From assembly GCA_023454175.1 (NCBI GenBank), contig JAEXRW010000025.1, positions 372,001-436,000 of the forward strand: a stretch of 64,000 nucleotides of DNA, written 5' to 3'. Origin of the DNA: Bacillota bacterium (GTDB lineage Bacteria > Bacillota > Clostridia > Christensenellales > JAEXRW01). The position numbers and the translations under genes were made by a program. Under the pieces are notes generated by a model. The model did no database searches and was not told where the DNA came from. It saw only the letters and a list, made by a program, of their open reading frames with translations. Shown here piece by piece: positions 1 to 9,085 of this stretch (position 1 is its first letter; the number at the start of each line of letters is the position of its first letter).

Positions 1-596
1 ACAAACTGTGTGATCAGCCCGACGAGTCCCGGGATCGTGAAGCGTATGCTTTTCAGATCCTGGTTATACCATACGTGCGCGATCAGCGTCGGGGGCGCGA
101 TGGTATAGGTCACCCCGGCCTTTTTCATGAGTGCATCCTGCACTTCCTTTGCATCCGCCTCGGCCAGCAGCAGCCCGCTGTTCAGAGCCGTTTTGGCCGT
201 AGTCGGATCCGAGCCGTCGATGATCAGCAGCGCCTGTTTGCTGCCCATGACGGTATCCCGCGTATAGTCTCCGGGGATGACCAGGCCCGCCTTTGCCTTC
301 CCGGCGTCCAGGCTGTCTTTGAGTTCATCCTCATTTACTACATAGGAATTGACGCTGAAATAGCCGGAAACCACAAACCGCTGCACCAGTTCCCGGCTGT
401 CCGTTGTCTGGCTTCTGTCCAGTATGACCGTGGGGATATTGTCCACTTCGGTGGAGAGCGCATAGCCGAAAAGAAACATGAGCATGGCAGGCAGGAGGAT
501 CGCCATGCCGAGGCTGATGGGGTCGCGGATCACCTGCCGGACTTCCTTTTTTACCACGGCGCCAAAACGCCGCCAGTTGAAACGCTTTGCCTTCAT
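1..596 (-). CDS. ABC-2 type transporter permease, partial (C-terminus beyond window)
   Basis: Integral-membrane half of an ABC export system. The visible 198 residues are the N-terminal third to half of a YhgE/YbhS-like ABC-2 permease: a basic cytoplasmic start, 'VRQVIRDPISLGMAILLP' leading into the first membrane helix, then a long extracytoplasmic domain containing 'VILDRSQTTDS' and 'VIPGDYTRD'. The remaining helices lie left of position 1. The ATG at 594-596 overlaps the stop of the ATPase gene (ATGA), so the two are translationally coupled. Gene order HlyD-like protein, ATPase, permease matches YbhG-F-S-like drug or lipid exporters. The substrate cannot be told from sequence. Confidence 0.88.
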   Translation of the reverse strand, partial: MKAKRFNWRRFGAVVKKEVRQVIRDPISLGMAILLPAMLMFLFGYALSTEVDNIPTVILDRSQTTDSRELVQRFVVSGYFSVNSYVVNEDELKDSLDAGKAKAGLVIPGDYTRDTVMGSKQALLIIDGSDPTTAKTALNSGLLLAEADAKEVQDALMKKAGVTYTIAPPTLIAHVWYNQDLKSIRFTIPGLVGLITQF

Positions 597-1390
597 GACT
601 TCCCTTCGCCTTTTTTAAAAAAGAAAAAAAGCTTCCAACCCGATTTGACATTCAGCTTCGGTTTTTGGTTCTGCCCTACATATTTTATGAAGACATCCTC
701 GAGGTTCCTTGCGTTCTCTCTTTGGATGATCTCCTTTGGGGGCGCCACCGTCATGATCCTGCCGTTGAATATGAAGCACGTTATGTCGCAGCTTTCCGCT
801 TCATCCATGTAGTGCGTGGTTACAAACACCGTCGTACCATCGTTGGAAAGAGAACGGATGATCTCCCAGAATGCCCTTCTGGATACAGGGTCCACGCCCG
901 CAGTAGGTTCATCCAGGATCAATAGACCCGGCTTATGGATCAGCGCGCAACCCAGGGCGAGCCTTTGCTTGTAGCCTCCTGAAAGCGTCCGCGCAAGGCA
1001 CCTTTCCTTTCCTTCCAGCTGCGCCAGCGTAACGATCTCGGATCTTCTCCCGCTTCTCTTCGCACGGTCCAGGCCATAGATCTGGGCATAAAAATCCAGG
1101 TTTTCCTTCACGGTGAGATCTTCATACAAACCAAACCGCTGTGACATGTAGCCGATATTCTGCCGGACCCGGTCGGGTTCCCTGATTACATCTATCCCCA
1201 TCACATCCGCCTGGCCGGATGACGGGCTCATGATGCCGCACAGGATCCTGATCGTGGTGGATTTTCCCGAGCCGTTGGGCCCGAGAAAGCCATATACACT
1301 TCCGCGCGGCACCGAAAAATTCACATCCTCGAGTGCAGTGAAATCTCCGAACTTCTTATATAGTTTTTCAACGCGTATCGCCTGTTCCAA
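593..1390 (-). CDS. ABC transporter ATP-binding protein
   Basis: Nucleotide-binding subunit (265 aa) driving the neighbouring permease. Walker A 'GPNGSGKST' lies near residue 38. The Q-loop region 'GYMSQRFGLYEDLTV', signature 'LSGGYKQR', Walker B 'LLILDEPTAGVDP' and switch His in 'VTTHYMDEAE' are all present, so the domain should be catalytically competent. The short lysine- and phenylalanine-rich tail after residue 240 is not a recognised domain. It follows the HlyD-like gene with a 12-bp gap and overlaps the permease start by 4 bp, so the three form one operon. It is most like the DrrA/YbhF group of export ATPases. Confidence 0.95.
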   Translation of the reverse strand: MEQAIRVEKLYKKFGDFTALEDVNFSVPRGSVYGFLGPNGSGKSTTIRILCGIMSPSSGQADVMGIDVIREPDRVRQNIGYMSQRFGLYEDLTVKENLDFYAQIYGLDRAKRSGRRSEIVTLAQLEGKERCLARTLSGGYKQRLALGCALIHKPGLLILDEPTAGVDPVSRRAFWEIIRSLSNDGTTVFVTTHYMDEAESCDITCFIFNGRIMTVAPPKEIIQRENARNLEDVFIKYVGQNQKPKLNVKSGWKLFFFFKKGEGKS

Positions 1391-1402
1391 GCTGCCTCCG
1401 CT

Positions 1403-2500
1403 CTATGGGACATCATCCGGTATCTCGATATCAATGGACATGCCGGGTTTTAACTGGTCCATACCCTCGGCTATTTCCACTTTCACCTTGAATACCATGG
1501 ATTGTTTTTCTTCCGGGGTTTCCACGTTCCGCGGGGTAAATTCGGCTTTCTCGGAGATATTGGTGATCCTGCCTTTTGCATCGGGCATTTCCCGGATATC
1601 CAGCTCCTGGCCCAGTTTGATCAAATGCAGCTTCGATTGCGGCACATAGATATCCACCCACAGTTTCTGAAGGTCAATGACCTCCGCTATCGTGGATCCC
1701 TGCGCCGCCATGTCCCCTTTTTTCAGATAGACTTGCAAGCATACGCCGTCAACATTTGCTTTGACGTCGCATTTCGAAAGGGCCAGTCTGGATAGCCCGA
1801 GGCTGGCGTTGGCCTGTTTCAGTTCCGCCTCAGCCGCCTGTATGGCCCTGCCGGTGGAGGTGTCCGCCGCTGGGGTAGCCGCGGCTTCCGAAGCGCTGTC
1901 CTTCAATGCGTCATAACTGGATTTGGCCGCAGTGTAATCCCATTGGGCCGCGGAGAGCTTGTTCTTTGCAAGCTTTAGCTGGTATTCCGCGTTGGATACA
2001 TCCCCCGGTGATGATACCGGGTTTGCTTTCAGCGCTTTCAGGGTATTGTTCCAGAACGTCACGGTGGATTTCGCCGCATTTACGGATGCCTTCGCGGCGC
2101 CCATGGCGGACTCGGCCTGCTTGAGCGTGCTTCCTTCGGGCCCTGCGCGCAGCCCTTCCAGTTTCAGCCGGGCCAGATCGGCCACAGCTTCAGCCATCTG
2201 CACATTGAGCAATTGCGCTTCGTTATCGATCCTGGCAACGATGTCCCCTGCTTTTATGTTTTCTCCTTCATATGCGGTGACCTCCGTTATTTTACCCGGG
2301 GTTTCACAGATCACCGAATACTTGTCCGCTTCCACCGTGCCATTCAGTACCAGTGTCTTTTCGCCGGCAGCACAGCCGGAAGACAGCATGGCTGTCGCAA
2401 GGAGCAGCAAAAGCATCCTGAAGGGAGCTTTGGGTTGTAAACGGTGTGGCTTGTCCAAAATGGCCTCCGGAATATCGGTTTGTTGCGTATATTTTACCAT
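1403..2500 (-). CDS. HlyD-family membrane-fusion/adaptor lipoprotein
   Basis: Adaptor of the ABC exporter, expected to sit on the outer face of the membrane and connect to the permease. The protein has a hydrophobic leader 'MLLLLLATAML' followed by lipobox 'LSSGC' at about residue 43. A first biotinyl/lipoyl-like half ('GKITEVTAYEGENIKAGD') precedes an alanine-rich coiled-coil hairpin of about residues 95-235, and the second lipoyl half and beta-barrel domain ('VDIYVPQSKLHLIKLGQ') follow. The start is uncertain: the ATG at 2500 has no clear ribosome binding site, and an internal Met at 2416 would give a more ordinary short signal peptide. First gene of the exporter operon. Confidence 0.9.
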   Translation of the reverse strand: MVKYTQQTDIPEAILDKPHRLQPKAPFRMLLLLLATAMLSSGCAAGEKTLVLNGTVEADKYSVICETPGKITEVTAYEGENIKAGDIVARIDNEAQLLNVQMAEAVADLARLKLEGLRAGPEGSTLKQAESAMGAAKASVNAAKSTVTFWNNTLKALKANPVSSPGDVSNAEYQLKLAKNKLSAAQWDYTAAKSSYDALKDSASEAAATPAADTSTGRAIQAAEAELKQANASLGLSRLALSKCDVKANVDGVCLQVYLKKGDMAAQGSTIAEVIDLQKLWVDIYVPQSKLHLIKLGQELDIREMPDAKGRITNISEKAEFTPRNVETPEEKQSMVFKVKVEIAEGMDQLKPGMSIDIEIPDDVP

Positions 2501-2542
2501 AATTACGATGTGTAATGCAAAGATACAGCCTGCAAAATATGC

Positions 2543-3004
2543 CTAACCGCGCCATTCATTCCGCCCCGTGTCATCCCTGGTATCCATACGGATGGAGGCA
2601 AGAATGATGCACCTGACGAGATCAAGCAATGCGATCAATAATATGATGAAGGATGCCGCAATAAAGAATACGAGGACCTGGCTCAGGATGGAAGCTGCGG
2701 TAAGCCCCAGTGCGAGACCCAGTATGGAGGCGATTATCGCGATCCCTGCTGCGATGAGAATGCAGAATGCATATCGGAATACGCAGCATACCACGCCGTT
2801 CCGGTTGCGTGTGAAAGCGAAAGCCGCCAGGATACCGATGATCACCGCCAGGGCAAATACCGCCACGCCGATAACGGCGGGGAGCGCGGCGCCGAGCGCA
2901 GTCAACCCCCCCATGCCGAAGATGACCGCCACCAGCAGCCCGAAAACAAAGCCGATTATGATAATACATATGCAGGCAGAGCAGAAATATCTGTTCCGGT
3001 CCAT
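2543..3004 (-). CDS. Small four-helix membrane protein of unknown function
   Basis: Predicted 153-residue protein made almost wholly of four hydrophobic helices, with cysteine-rich starts to the first and third segments ('YFCSACICIIII', 'VVCCVFRYAFC') and a charged C-terminal tail 'RMDTRDDTGRNEWRG'. I do not recognise the family. The Met at 3004 is chosen because a G-rich ribosome binding site precedes it; upstream in-frame Mets lack one. It ends 42 bp before the HlyD-like gene on the same strand and could be the first gene of the exporter operon, but nothing else ties it to export. Confidence 0.7.
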   Translation of the reverse strand: MDRNRYFCSACICIIIIGFVFGLLVAVIFGMGGLTALGAALPAVIGVAVFALAVIIGILAAFAFTRNRNGVVCCVFRYAFCILIAAGIAIIASILGLALGLTAASILSQVLVFFIAASFIILLIALLDLVRCIILASIRMDTRDDTGRNEWRG

Positions 3005-3136
3005 GAGACATCCCCCCATGCCGTTCAGGTACACGCCATCATGGAATAATATATGTCATCAAAATCCGGTTGGTGAACCTCCCGCTTAACCTGGAGAGGT
3101 TGTTTGGAACAGCCTTTCTTATCGTCTGAATCTTTT

Positions 3137-4117
3137 TCATGAACGCATCCAAACTGATTCGGCCTTTTCCGATATCTCCAGCCCGCAATTCGGGCTTGCG
3201 CCTTCAAAAAGGAGGCTTCCGTCTTTATCGGTCAGGACCAGTGATGCCTCTGCGCCGATGGTTTCCTCGATCATACGCACCATCCTGCCTGATTCAGGGG
3301 CTTTCAGCAGGTAGCCTTGCGCCCTTTTGATTTTTGCAGATAAAATAAACTGCCTGCTCTCCAGGCCTATTTCCAGAAAATCTGCGTTCAAGGAAAGGCG
3401 GCGCAGTTTGGAAAAGTTATAGGTGGCAAATCTGGCAAAACGGTTTTCATCCTTGAAAAAAGCGATCATCCCCCGAAATTCCCTCCCCATAAAAGGGATA
3501 TTCGCCAGCGAAAACATGAAGGATGCCTTTGCGTCTGCAAAGTGATTAGCCTGCGCCCAGATCCATGCGCTCGGAAAGGACCGGCCCCAATCCTTTTCCA
3601 CATATCCTTCCCCGTCTTCAAAATCGATTGGTCGGCCATTCATGGTCAGTTTGCCGTGGATCCTGTGACGCATATTGACGATCCCATGGTGGCATTCCAT
3701 GAAAGGGAGGAATGAAAAGGGACCCATGATCCCTGGGCTCAGTAAAGTTTGCGGATACTTTTCGATCTCGTCAAACATCAACTCAGCGCGGATACCAATA
3801 TCATGGTTTTGAATGTCCAGCACCATTTTTTCTTCTGTGAAAAGGTTGCCTGCTATTCTGACCTGAAAAACCCGTTTGTTCGCGGAAAAAGCATTCAGCG
3901 GATAATATAGATAATGCGTTTTACCTTTTCCTGCGTCAAATATCTGGATGAACGCATGGGAATCTTCCCTGGTCCGCCCGAGGGCTATGCCCGGTATGAT
4001 GCCCAGCACGTTTTCATTTCCCTTGTCTATGAGCTTGTAATACCATCCCTCGAAATAATTCTTCCGCCTGCCCATGCCCTGGAATACCTCGGGATGCCAG
4101 ATGCGGTATGCGCTCAT
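3137..4117 (-). CDS. Tocopherol cyclase family protein
   Basis: A 326-residue protein with the tocopherol cyclase/hydroxyneurosporene-synthase-like pattern: N-terminal 'FQGMGRRKNYFEGWYYKL', central 'GPFSFLPFMECHHGIVNMRH', and the hallmark 'GEGYVEKDWGRSFPSAWIW' around residue 170. These belong to a two-sandwich, lipocalin-like fold that in plants closes the chromanol ring of tocopherol. Bacterial relatives in anaerobes have no proven substrate, and no quinone or tocopherol pathway gene is nearby, so only the fold is claimed. Its ATG overlaps the stop of the upstream YyaL-like gene by 4 bp, so the pair were co-transcribed. Confidence 0.85.
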   Translation of the reverse strand: MSAYRIWHPEVFQGMGRRKNYFEGWYYKLIDKGNENVLGIIPGIALGRTREDSHAFIQIFDAGKGKTHYLYYPLNAFSANKRVFQVRIAGNLFTEEKMVLDIQNHDIGIRAELMFDEIEKYPQTLLSPGIMGPFSFLPFMECHHGIVNMRHRIHGKLTMNGRPIDFEDGEGYVEKDWGRSFPSAWIWAQANHFADAKASFMFSLANIPFMGREFRGMIAFFKDENRFARFATYNFSKLRRLSLNADFLEIGLESRQFILSAKIKRAQGYLLKAPESGRMVRMIEETIGAEASLVLTDKDGSLLFEGASPNCGLEISEKAESVWMRS

Positions 4118-6194
4118 TGCCTTTCACCGTTTTGGGATGCGGCTCCAAGCTCTTTCCGCAGCATGGTTTGGTCCGTGATGGGCGGAAGGCAGTTTCTCTT
4201 CCTGCACAGATAGGCGGTAGTTTGGGAATCCATTACTTTGTAGCTGCCTATATCCGGGACGATATCCTTCAGGCTTTCATTTCCTTCCGAAAAGGCTATG
4301 ATCGATGCATACGGCATGTATAAGCTGTTTACCGTCTGCAGCATGGGGTCATCCTTGATGCCGGAGCCGGGCCTGCACGCCAATATCAGGTGTTCGCCCG
4401 GTTCCAGCAGATGCATCCCGGCTGCGGTCATCCAGGCATGCGCGCTCGGGAATGCATCCATATCTTCAGCAAAGCATTCAATGATTCCCCTTGCTTTTTG
4501 CTCCAGGTCGGGCCGCTCTGCGATCCTGGCCAACCGGACCAGGCACCAGGCAAAAACCGAGTTGGCGGACGGGATCACACCATCATAGGATACCTTAGGT
4601 CGGGCGATCTGTTCAGGTATGTCCGCACCGTACAGGTATAATCCCCCGCCTTCTTTATCTTCGAATAATCTGATGGTTTCGTCGCACAGCTGCAGCGCCC
4701 GCCGGATATGGACCGCGGAGAAATCCGCCTCAAAGAGTTCGATCAGTGCCCATATCAGAAAAACGTAGTCTTCGGCATAAGCTGGTATGGCTGCCTTCCC
4801 CATGCGGTAGCGCGAAAGCAGTCTGCCCGAGGCATCGAACAGATTCGAAAAAATGAACTTCAGGGCTTTGTCCGCTGTTTTGATGAGCGATGAGGCATTC
4901 AGTACCCTCCCCCCGTACGCCATAGCAGCGATCATCAGTGCATTCCACGATGTCAGGATTTTGTCGTCCTTGAATGGATGGATCCGCTTTTTCCGCACAT
5001 CGAACAGCTTTCTTCTGCATTCTTCTATAAACGGTTCATCGTCTTTTTCATGCGGTATATTGATCCGGTTCGGTATGCTGCTGCCTTCGAAATTGCCCTC
5101 TGGTGTAATGTTGAACAGCCTGCAATATGGTTTGCCCGCTTCATCCCCGAGAATCCTGATGATCTCCTCATATGGCCAGATGTAATACTTGCCTTCCACG
5201 CCCTCGGAATCGGCGTCTTCAGCCGAAAAGAACGCGCCTTCCTCAGAAAGCATGTCCCTTCTGACATATTCGAAAATTTTCGAAGCAATATCCGCGAATC
5301 TTTCAGCCCTGAACGCCTGGTAAGCCTCCAGATAGGTATAGGCAAGCAGGGCGTTGTCGTACAGCATTTTTTCAAAGTGCGGGACGAGCCATTTGCGGTC
5401 CGTGGAATAGCGTGAAAAGCCGTATCCGACGTGGTCGAATATGCCCCCCGCCGCCATGGCATCGAGTGTTTTGATGACCATATCCTTTGCTTTGGGTTCT
5501 TTCGTACCATGCCAGTACCGCAGCAGGAACAGCAAATTTACGGGCATGGGAAATTTCGGGGCCCTGCCAAATCCGCCGTATACGGGATCAAAGGATGCCG
5601 CCAGTTGTTCATACAGTTGTTTCCCCGTATCAACTGTCTTAACGCTTTTCGCCGGGCCCCTGGCAGGATTCAAGGCACTGACTGCTTTGGTCGAATGATC
5701 CTCGATGGATTTTCGGTCCCGTTCCCAAAGCCCCCGGATATGGTGCAAAAGGGTGATGAACCCGGGCATCCCTCTGGTATCATCGCGTGGGAAATAGGTG
5801 CCGGCATAAAACGGTTTTTTGTCCGGCGTGAGAAAGACCGATAACGGCCAGCCGCCGGAACCCGTGCTCATCTGGCAGTATTCCATATAGATATGGTCGA
5901 TGTCGGGCCGTTCCTCCCTGTCTACTTTGATGGGGATGAAGGCTTCGTTCAGGTATTCCGCCGCTTCCTCGTCTTCGAATGTCTCCCGCTCCATCACATG
6001 GCACCAATGACATGTATTAGAATAGACCAACGTTAGCTATACCCAATGGATAAAAAGACAGGTTTGTCTTCTGATCTAGCCTTCTCAAAAGCTTCTTCAC
6101 ACCAAGGCCACCACTTGACTGGGTTATATGCGTGCTGAAGAAGATAAGGAGACTGTTCATGAATCAGTCCATTGGGTATTCTATTTTCGGTCAT
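4114..6194 (-). pseudogene. YyaL/SSP411-family thioredoxin-domain protein, disrupted by a 20-nt insertion
   Basis: Family proteins join an N-terminal thioredoxin-like domain (Thioredox_DsbH) to an (alpha/alpha)6 barrel of the N-acylglucosamine 2-epimerase type. Translation starts at the ATG ending at 6194, eight bases after AAAGGAGG, and reads 'NGLIHEQSPYLLQHAYNPV' to 'FLSIGYS', then hits TAA at 6033. The expected next residues, 'TCHWCHVM', continue in another frame from about 6010 to the stop at 4114. Between AGC (Ser) and ACA (Thr) lie 20 extra nucleotides. The long downstream part could restart at a TTG at 6030 and would keep CxxC, but would lack the first strands of the fold. Base composition differs across the junction: by hand count about 42% GC over 159 nt upstream and 55% over 120 nt downstream, hinting at a mosaic. 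Confidence 0.85.
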
Positions 6195-6551
6195 GGGCAT
6201 CACCTCCTTTATGCTCATCTGAATTTAATATAACCAAGACATGCTTGATAAAACTTACAATTATTTAAATTATAAAACTTTTGAGATGAAGGATAAGGAT
6301 ATCGGATTTTTGAAATGCCTTTTTTGATCTGTCTTTTTCTCCTGGGTCATCATGTTCCGATCGTTCATACTCTACTGCGTCATAAATACCCTCTTCAACT
6401 TCACGCAATGCAGGCTCAGAGCGTTTACAGTATCATGCCACAGGAACAGCGCGAACTGCAACCACGCAGGGCGCACGACATTGACCGATAAACGAGCATA
6501 GCGGCGGGTGAAAAAACGCCCGCCTCACTATTCGGTGAATATGGGAAGAGC
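6195..6551. other. Intergenic stretch with a GC-rich patch, no confident gene
   Basis: About 360 bp between the broken YyaL-like gene and the isochorismatase-like gene. It is AT-rich except for about 6400-6530. There a 27-codon frame (6408-6491, + strand, starting MQAQSVYSIMPQEQ) ends just before a strong hairpin. The frame has no ribosome binding site and may be a remnant of a transferred element, but I cannot name it. The rest shows nothing recognisable. Confidence 0.4.
6503..6524. terminator. GC-rich hairpin, possible terminator of the isochorismatase-like gene
   Basis: GGCGGGTG, a six-A loop, then CGCCCGCC form an 8-bp stem with one G-T pair. It lies 28 bp beyond the stop of the minus-strand gene ending at 6552. 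No clear run of T follows on either strand, so a terminator role is only likely. Confidence 0.4.
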
Positions 6552-7043
6552 TTAAACCAATAGGTCATTCAAACAAGTAATTGTACTGCCTTGACTTTCA
6601 TAATAGCGAAGCATTTCGTCAATTTTCCTTTTATCATAACTGGTAACGCAATCTGACAGGACATGAACGCCATAATTTGCTTTGCATAAGTTGTAACAGG
6701 TCGATTTGACACAGGCAACGGCATCTGCTCCTGTTATGTAGAAATCACATATTTCATTATTGCGGATGAAGTCTGAAAATCCTTCGGAGCTCAATGCGTT
6801 TCCTTTGTATTTTGTAAACACATTGTTTGATACTATTTTCAAGTCTGAAGCTAATTCAGACCCGTGTGTATTGGGTTTAAAAGTCCTCGTGCCGGCAGAT
6901 AAATTTTCATGCCTTATATAAATGACATGCATATCATTATTGACCGCCCAATCAATAGCTTTATTGATATTGCCAATGACATCCTTGTAATTCTTTGTGA
7001 TGTCATTTTGAATATCGATGATTACCAGGGCTTTTTTCTGCAT
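6552..7043 (-). CDS. Isochorismatase-family cysteine hydrolase
   Basis: Small alpha/beta hydrolase (163 aa) of the nicotinamidase/isochorismatase superfamily. The catalytic triad positions are visible: Asp in 'VIIDIQND' (about residue 10), Lys in 'VFTKYKGNAL' (about residue 81) and nucleophilic Cys in 'DAVACVKST' (about residue 111). Superfamily members hydrolyse amides such as nicotinamide, N-carbamoylsarcosine or ureides, or isochorismate; the substrate here is unknown. A good ribosome binding site (AGGAGGAAACACCA) precedes the ATG. It is divergent from a WYL-domain regulator and shares an operator-like region with it, so that regulator probably controls it. Codon use and base composition are AT-richer than in the flanking blocks. 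Confidence 0.9.
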   Translation of the reverse strand: MQKKALVIIDIQNDITKNYKDVIGNINKAIDWAVNNDMHVIYIRHENLSAGTRTFKPNTHGSELASDLKIVSNNVFTKYKGNALSSEGFSDFIRNNEICDFYITGADAVACVKSTCYNLCKANYGVHVLSDCVTSYDKRKIDEMLRYYESQGSTITCLNDLLV

Positions 7044-7087
7044 TGGTGTTTCCTCCTGATAGTTGGATTGATTTGTTTCCCTTTTTC

Positions 7088-7133
7088 ATTATACCTCGTA
7101 ATTGTTGTCAACAGTATGGCAACAATCTATAAT
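7088..7133. promoter_or_regulatory. Divergent promoters with shared inverted-repeat operator
   Basis: For the + strand regulator gene, TTGTCA (7105-7110), a 17-bp spacer and TATAAT (7128-7133) make a near-consensus promoter. For the minus-strand hydrolase gene, TATAAT (7093-7088) has only a poor -35. ATTGTTG (7101-7107) and CAACAAT (7120-7126) form a 7-bp inverted repeat with a 12-bp gap. It overlaps the regulator's -35 and spacer and abuts the other promoter. This is the arrangement expected of an autoregulated operator for the adjacent WYL/HTH protein. Confidence 0.6.
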
Positions 7134-7165
7134 AATAACACGATATTTTAGAAGGCGGCTATCGT

Positions 7166-8098
7166 ATGAAAGTTGACAGGCTCGTTAGCATGATTATGAT
7201 ACTCCTTGATAAAAAGCGTATCGGCGCACAGGAGTTGGCAGAATTGTTTGAAGTTTCACCTCGCACGATCTACCGAGACATAGACACGATCAACATGGCA
7301 GGTATTCCTGTTCGCTCATCACCGGGAGTGGGCGGCGGCTTTGAAATCATGGAGGAATACAAGATCGATAAAAAGGTTTTTTCGGCTGCCGACCTTTCCG
7401 CTATCTTGATGGGGCTTTCCAGTCTTTCCAGCATGATACGAGGTGATGAACTGGTAAACGCCCTTGCAAAAGTCAAGAGTTTCATCCCCGAAGGCAGAGC
7501 GAAAGACATTGAATTCAAATCAAATCAAATATATATAGATCTAAGTCCGTGGATGGGCAACAGGAACATACAACGCTATTTGGAAAACATCAAAACAGCT
7601 TTACAGGAAAGCAAGCTGCTTTCGTTTGAATATGCAGACCGCTTCGGAAATAAAACCGCACGAACAGCCGAACCCTATCAGCTTGTATTGAAAGGCAGTC
7701 ATTGGTATTGGCAAGGGTATTGCCACATAAGAAATGATTTTCGCTTATTCAAACTATCCCGCACATCAAACCTGCAAATACGAGAGGAATCTTTTACGCC
7801 ACGGGATTATCAAAAACCGCAGTTGGATGTTACTGATATTTTGGCAACCATGCAAATATATATCAAAATCCGTATTCATAAATCTGTCATGGACAGGGTA
7901 CTTGATTATTGCGCGTATGAACACTTTTCACCAGACGGTGATGAGCATTACATTGTAAGTTTTCCGTTCATAGAGAACGAATACTACTACAATATTCTTT
8001 TCAGCTTTGGGGATAAATGCGAGTGTTTGGAGCCGTTGCATATCCGAACGGAAATGAAGCGCAGGATACATGATATAGCTGCCATATATGAAAGTTAA
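7166..8098 (+). CDS. YafY-type transcriptional regulator (HTH-11 and WYL domains)
   Basis: DNA-binding regulator of 310 residues. Residues 1-60 are a winged HTH of the HTH_11/DeoR-like kind ('QELAELFEVSPRTIYRDIDTINMAGIPVRS'). Residues about 140-230 are a WYL ligand-binding domain, here with 'GSHWYWQGYCHIRNDFRLFKLSRTS'. A C-terminal WCX extension completes the usual length. Such proteins sense small molecules or nucleic acids and act as repressors or activators. It is divergent from the isochorismatase-like gene, across a 122-bp gap with a palindrome, so that gene and itself are the likely targets. The ribosome binding site GAAGGCGG is modest. Confidence 0.92.
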   Translation: MKVDRLVSMIMILLDKKRIGAQELAELFEVSPRTIYRDIDTINMAGIPVRSSPGVGGGFEIMEEYKIDKKVFSAADLSAILMGLSSLSSMIRGDELVNALAKVKSFIPEGRAKDIEFKSNQIYIDLSPWMGNRNIQRYLENIKTALQESKLLSFEYADRFGNKTARTAEPYQLVLKGSHWYWQGYCHIRNDFRLFKLSRTSNLQIREESFTPRDYQKPQLDVTDILATMQIYIKIRIHKSVMDRVLDYCAYEHFSPDGDEHYIVSFPFIENEYYYNILFSFGDKCECLEPLHIRTEMKRRIHDIAAIYES

Positions 8099-8272
8099 TA
8101 CATGGAGTAAGACGACAAATACATACGAGTTGCCTTGTACTTTTATTCGTTCCAACTGCTGAAAATAATTTACTATGCTAGGTGTATATCGTGTCGTACA
8201 TCGGATACTTTGGTAACAATGCCGCAAAATTGATTCCGATCCCGAAAAAATATAAGAAAGAATACAGAACAT

Positions 8273-9085
8273 TTATTGTATGAATCTCGCTCCGCATTTA
8301 AAACAGCTACTCCTATTATTACGCTGTACAGCATTGCATGAGGGGCATTTCACGCAATCATAATCTGGCATCTGTATATCGCTGATAGAGTACACCCTGT
8401 CCGCTGACACAGGGACTTCCGCGCTAATATCTTCCATATTATGTGTTTCTTCTTTTATCCGTTTATCTGTATCAATATCCATACTGTGTCTTATAGAATC
8501 GTAGATACGCTTTGCTTCATCTCTTACAATTTCCTTTTTATCATGAAATAATATTTCCAATGTTTTTAACACCTGCTCATCTTTATATTGCCTTTCATAC
8601 ACATTTATATTCTGTAATGCATTAACAGCGTACGCCTTTTTCCGCGAATTCATGTTTTTGAGCATTGTTATTAGACATGCAAGAAAACGGGTATCACCGA
8701 TTTCATGAAGAGATGTGATATAAAAATATTTATAACCATATCTTCGCTTGGCAGTTTTTTTATAAAAGTAGTCGCCGACAGAAGTCTTTACTTCCTCGTT
8801 TTTGTTTATCGAGTTAAAACAATCATTAAGACGCGATTTCAGTTTTACATGCGTAATAAGAGATCCGATAAAAAGCGGCAGAAAGATAGCAGCAATTATT
8901 ATATAACCAAAGCTATTTTGTTGTACATCAACACCGAATGACGGTCGTGCGAGAGGAATAATAATACCGAAAATAAGACCTAAAATTAAGAATCCAATAT
9001 AAACGGATTTAAACGTCCCAAAGAACCTATACCAAAAGAAATGGCGAATTACCTTTTTGTAAACTTTCATATCCTCATCCGACAT
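8273..9085 (-). CDS. Membrane protein with HEAT-like middle and C-terminal zinc ribbon
   Basis: Unrecognised 270-residue protein. Two hydrophobic helices lie at about residues 28-50 and 62-82. A helical middle follows ('FLACLITMLKNMNSRKKAYAV' to 'KEIVRDEAKRIYDSI') that resembles degenerate HEAT/armadillo repeats. The C-terminal zinc ribbon has pairs 'CPSC' and 'CFKC', 11 residues apart. The helices would anchor it, leaving the repeats and ribbon in the cytoplasm, as in many uncharacterised Firmicute proteins. A ribosome binding site AGGAGGTTATATTTTT precedes the ATG. It is AT-rich like the rest of the 6-9.4 kb island. Confidence 0.75.
   Translation of the reverse strand: MSDEDMKVYKKVIRHFFWYRFFGTFKSVYIGFLILGLIFGIIIPLARPSFGVDVQQNSFGYIIIAAIFLPLFIGSLITHVKLKSRLNDCFNSINKNEEVKTSVGDYFYKKTAKRRYGYKYFYITSLHEIGDTRFLACLITMLKNMNSRKKAYAVNALQNINVYERQYKDEQVLKTLEILFHDKKEIVRDEAKRIYDSIRHSMDIDTDKRIKEETHNMEDISAEVPVSADRVYSISDIQMPDYDCVKCPSCNAVQRNNRSSCFKCGARFIQ

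Noticed and set aside
6010..6050. Programmed frameshift, recoding or selenocysteine readthrough at the YyaL break
   Set aside because: Twenty extra bases and a TAA stop are not a slippery-site or UGA recoding pattern.
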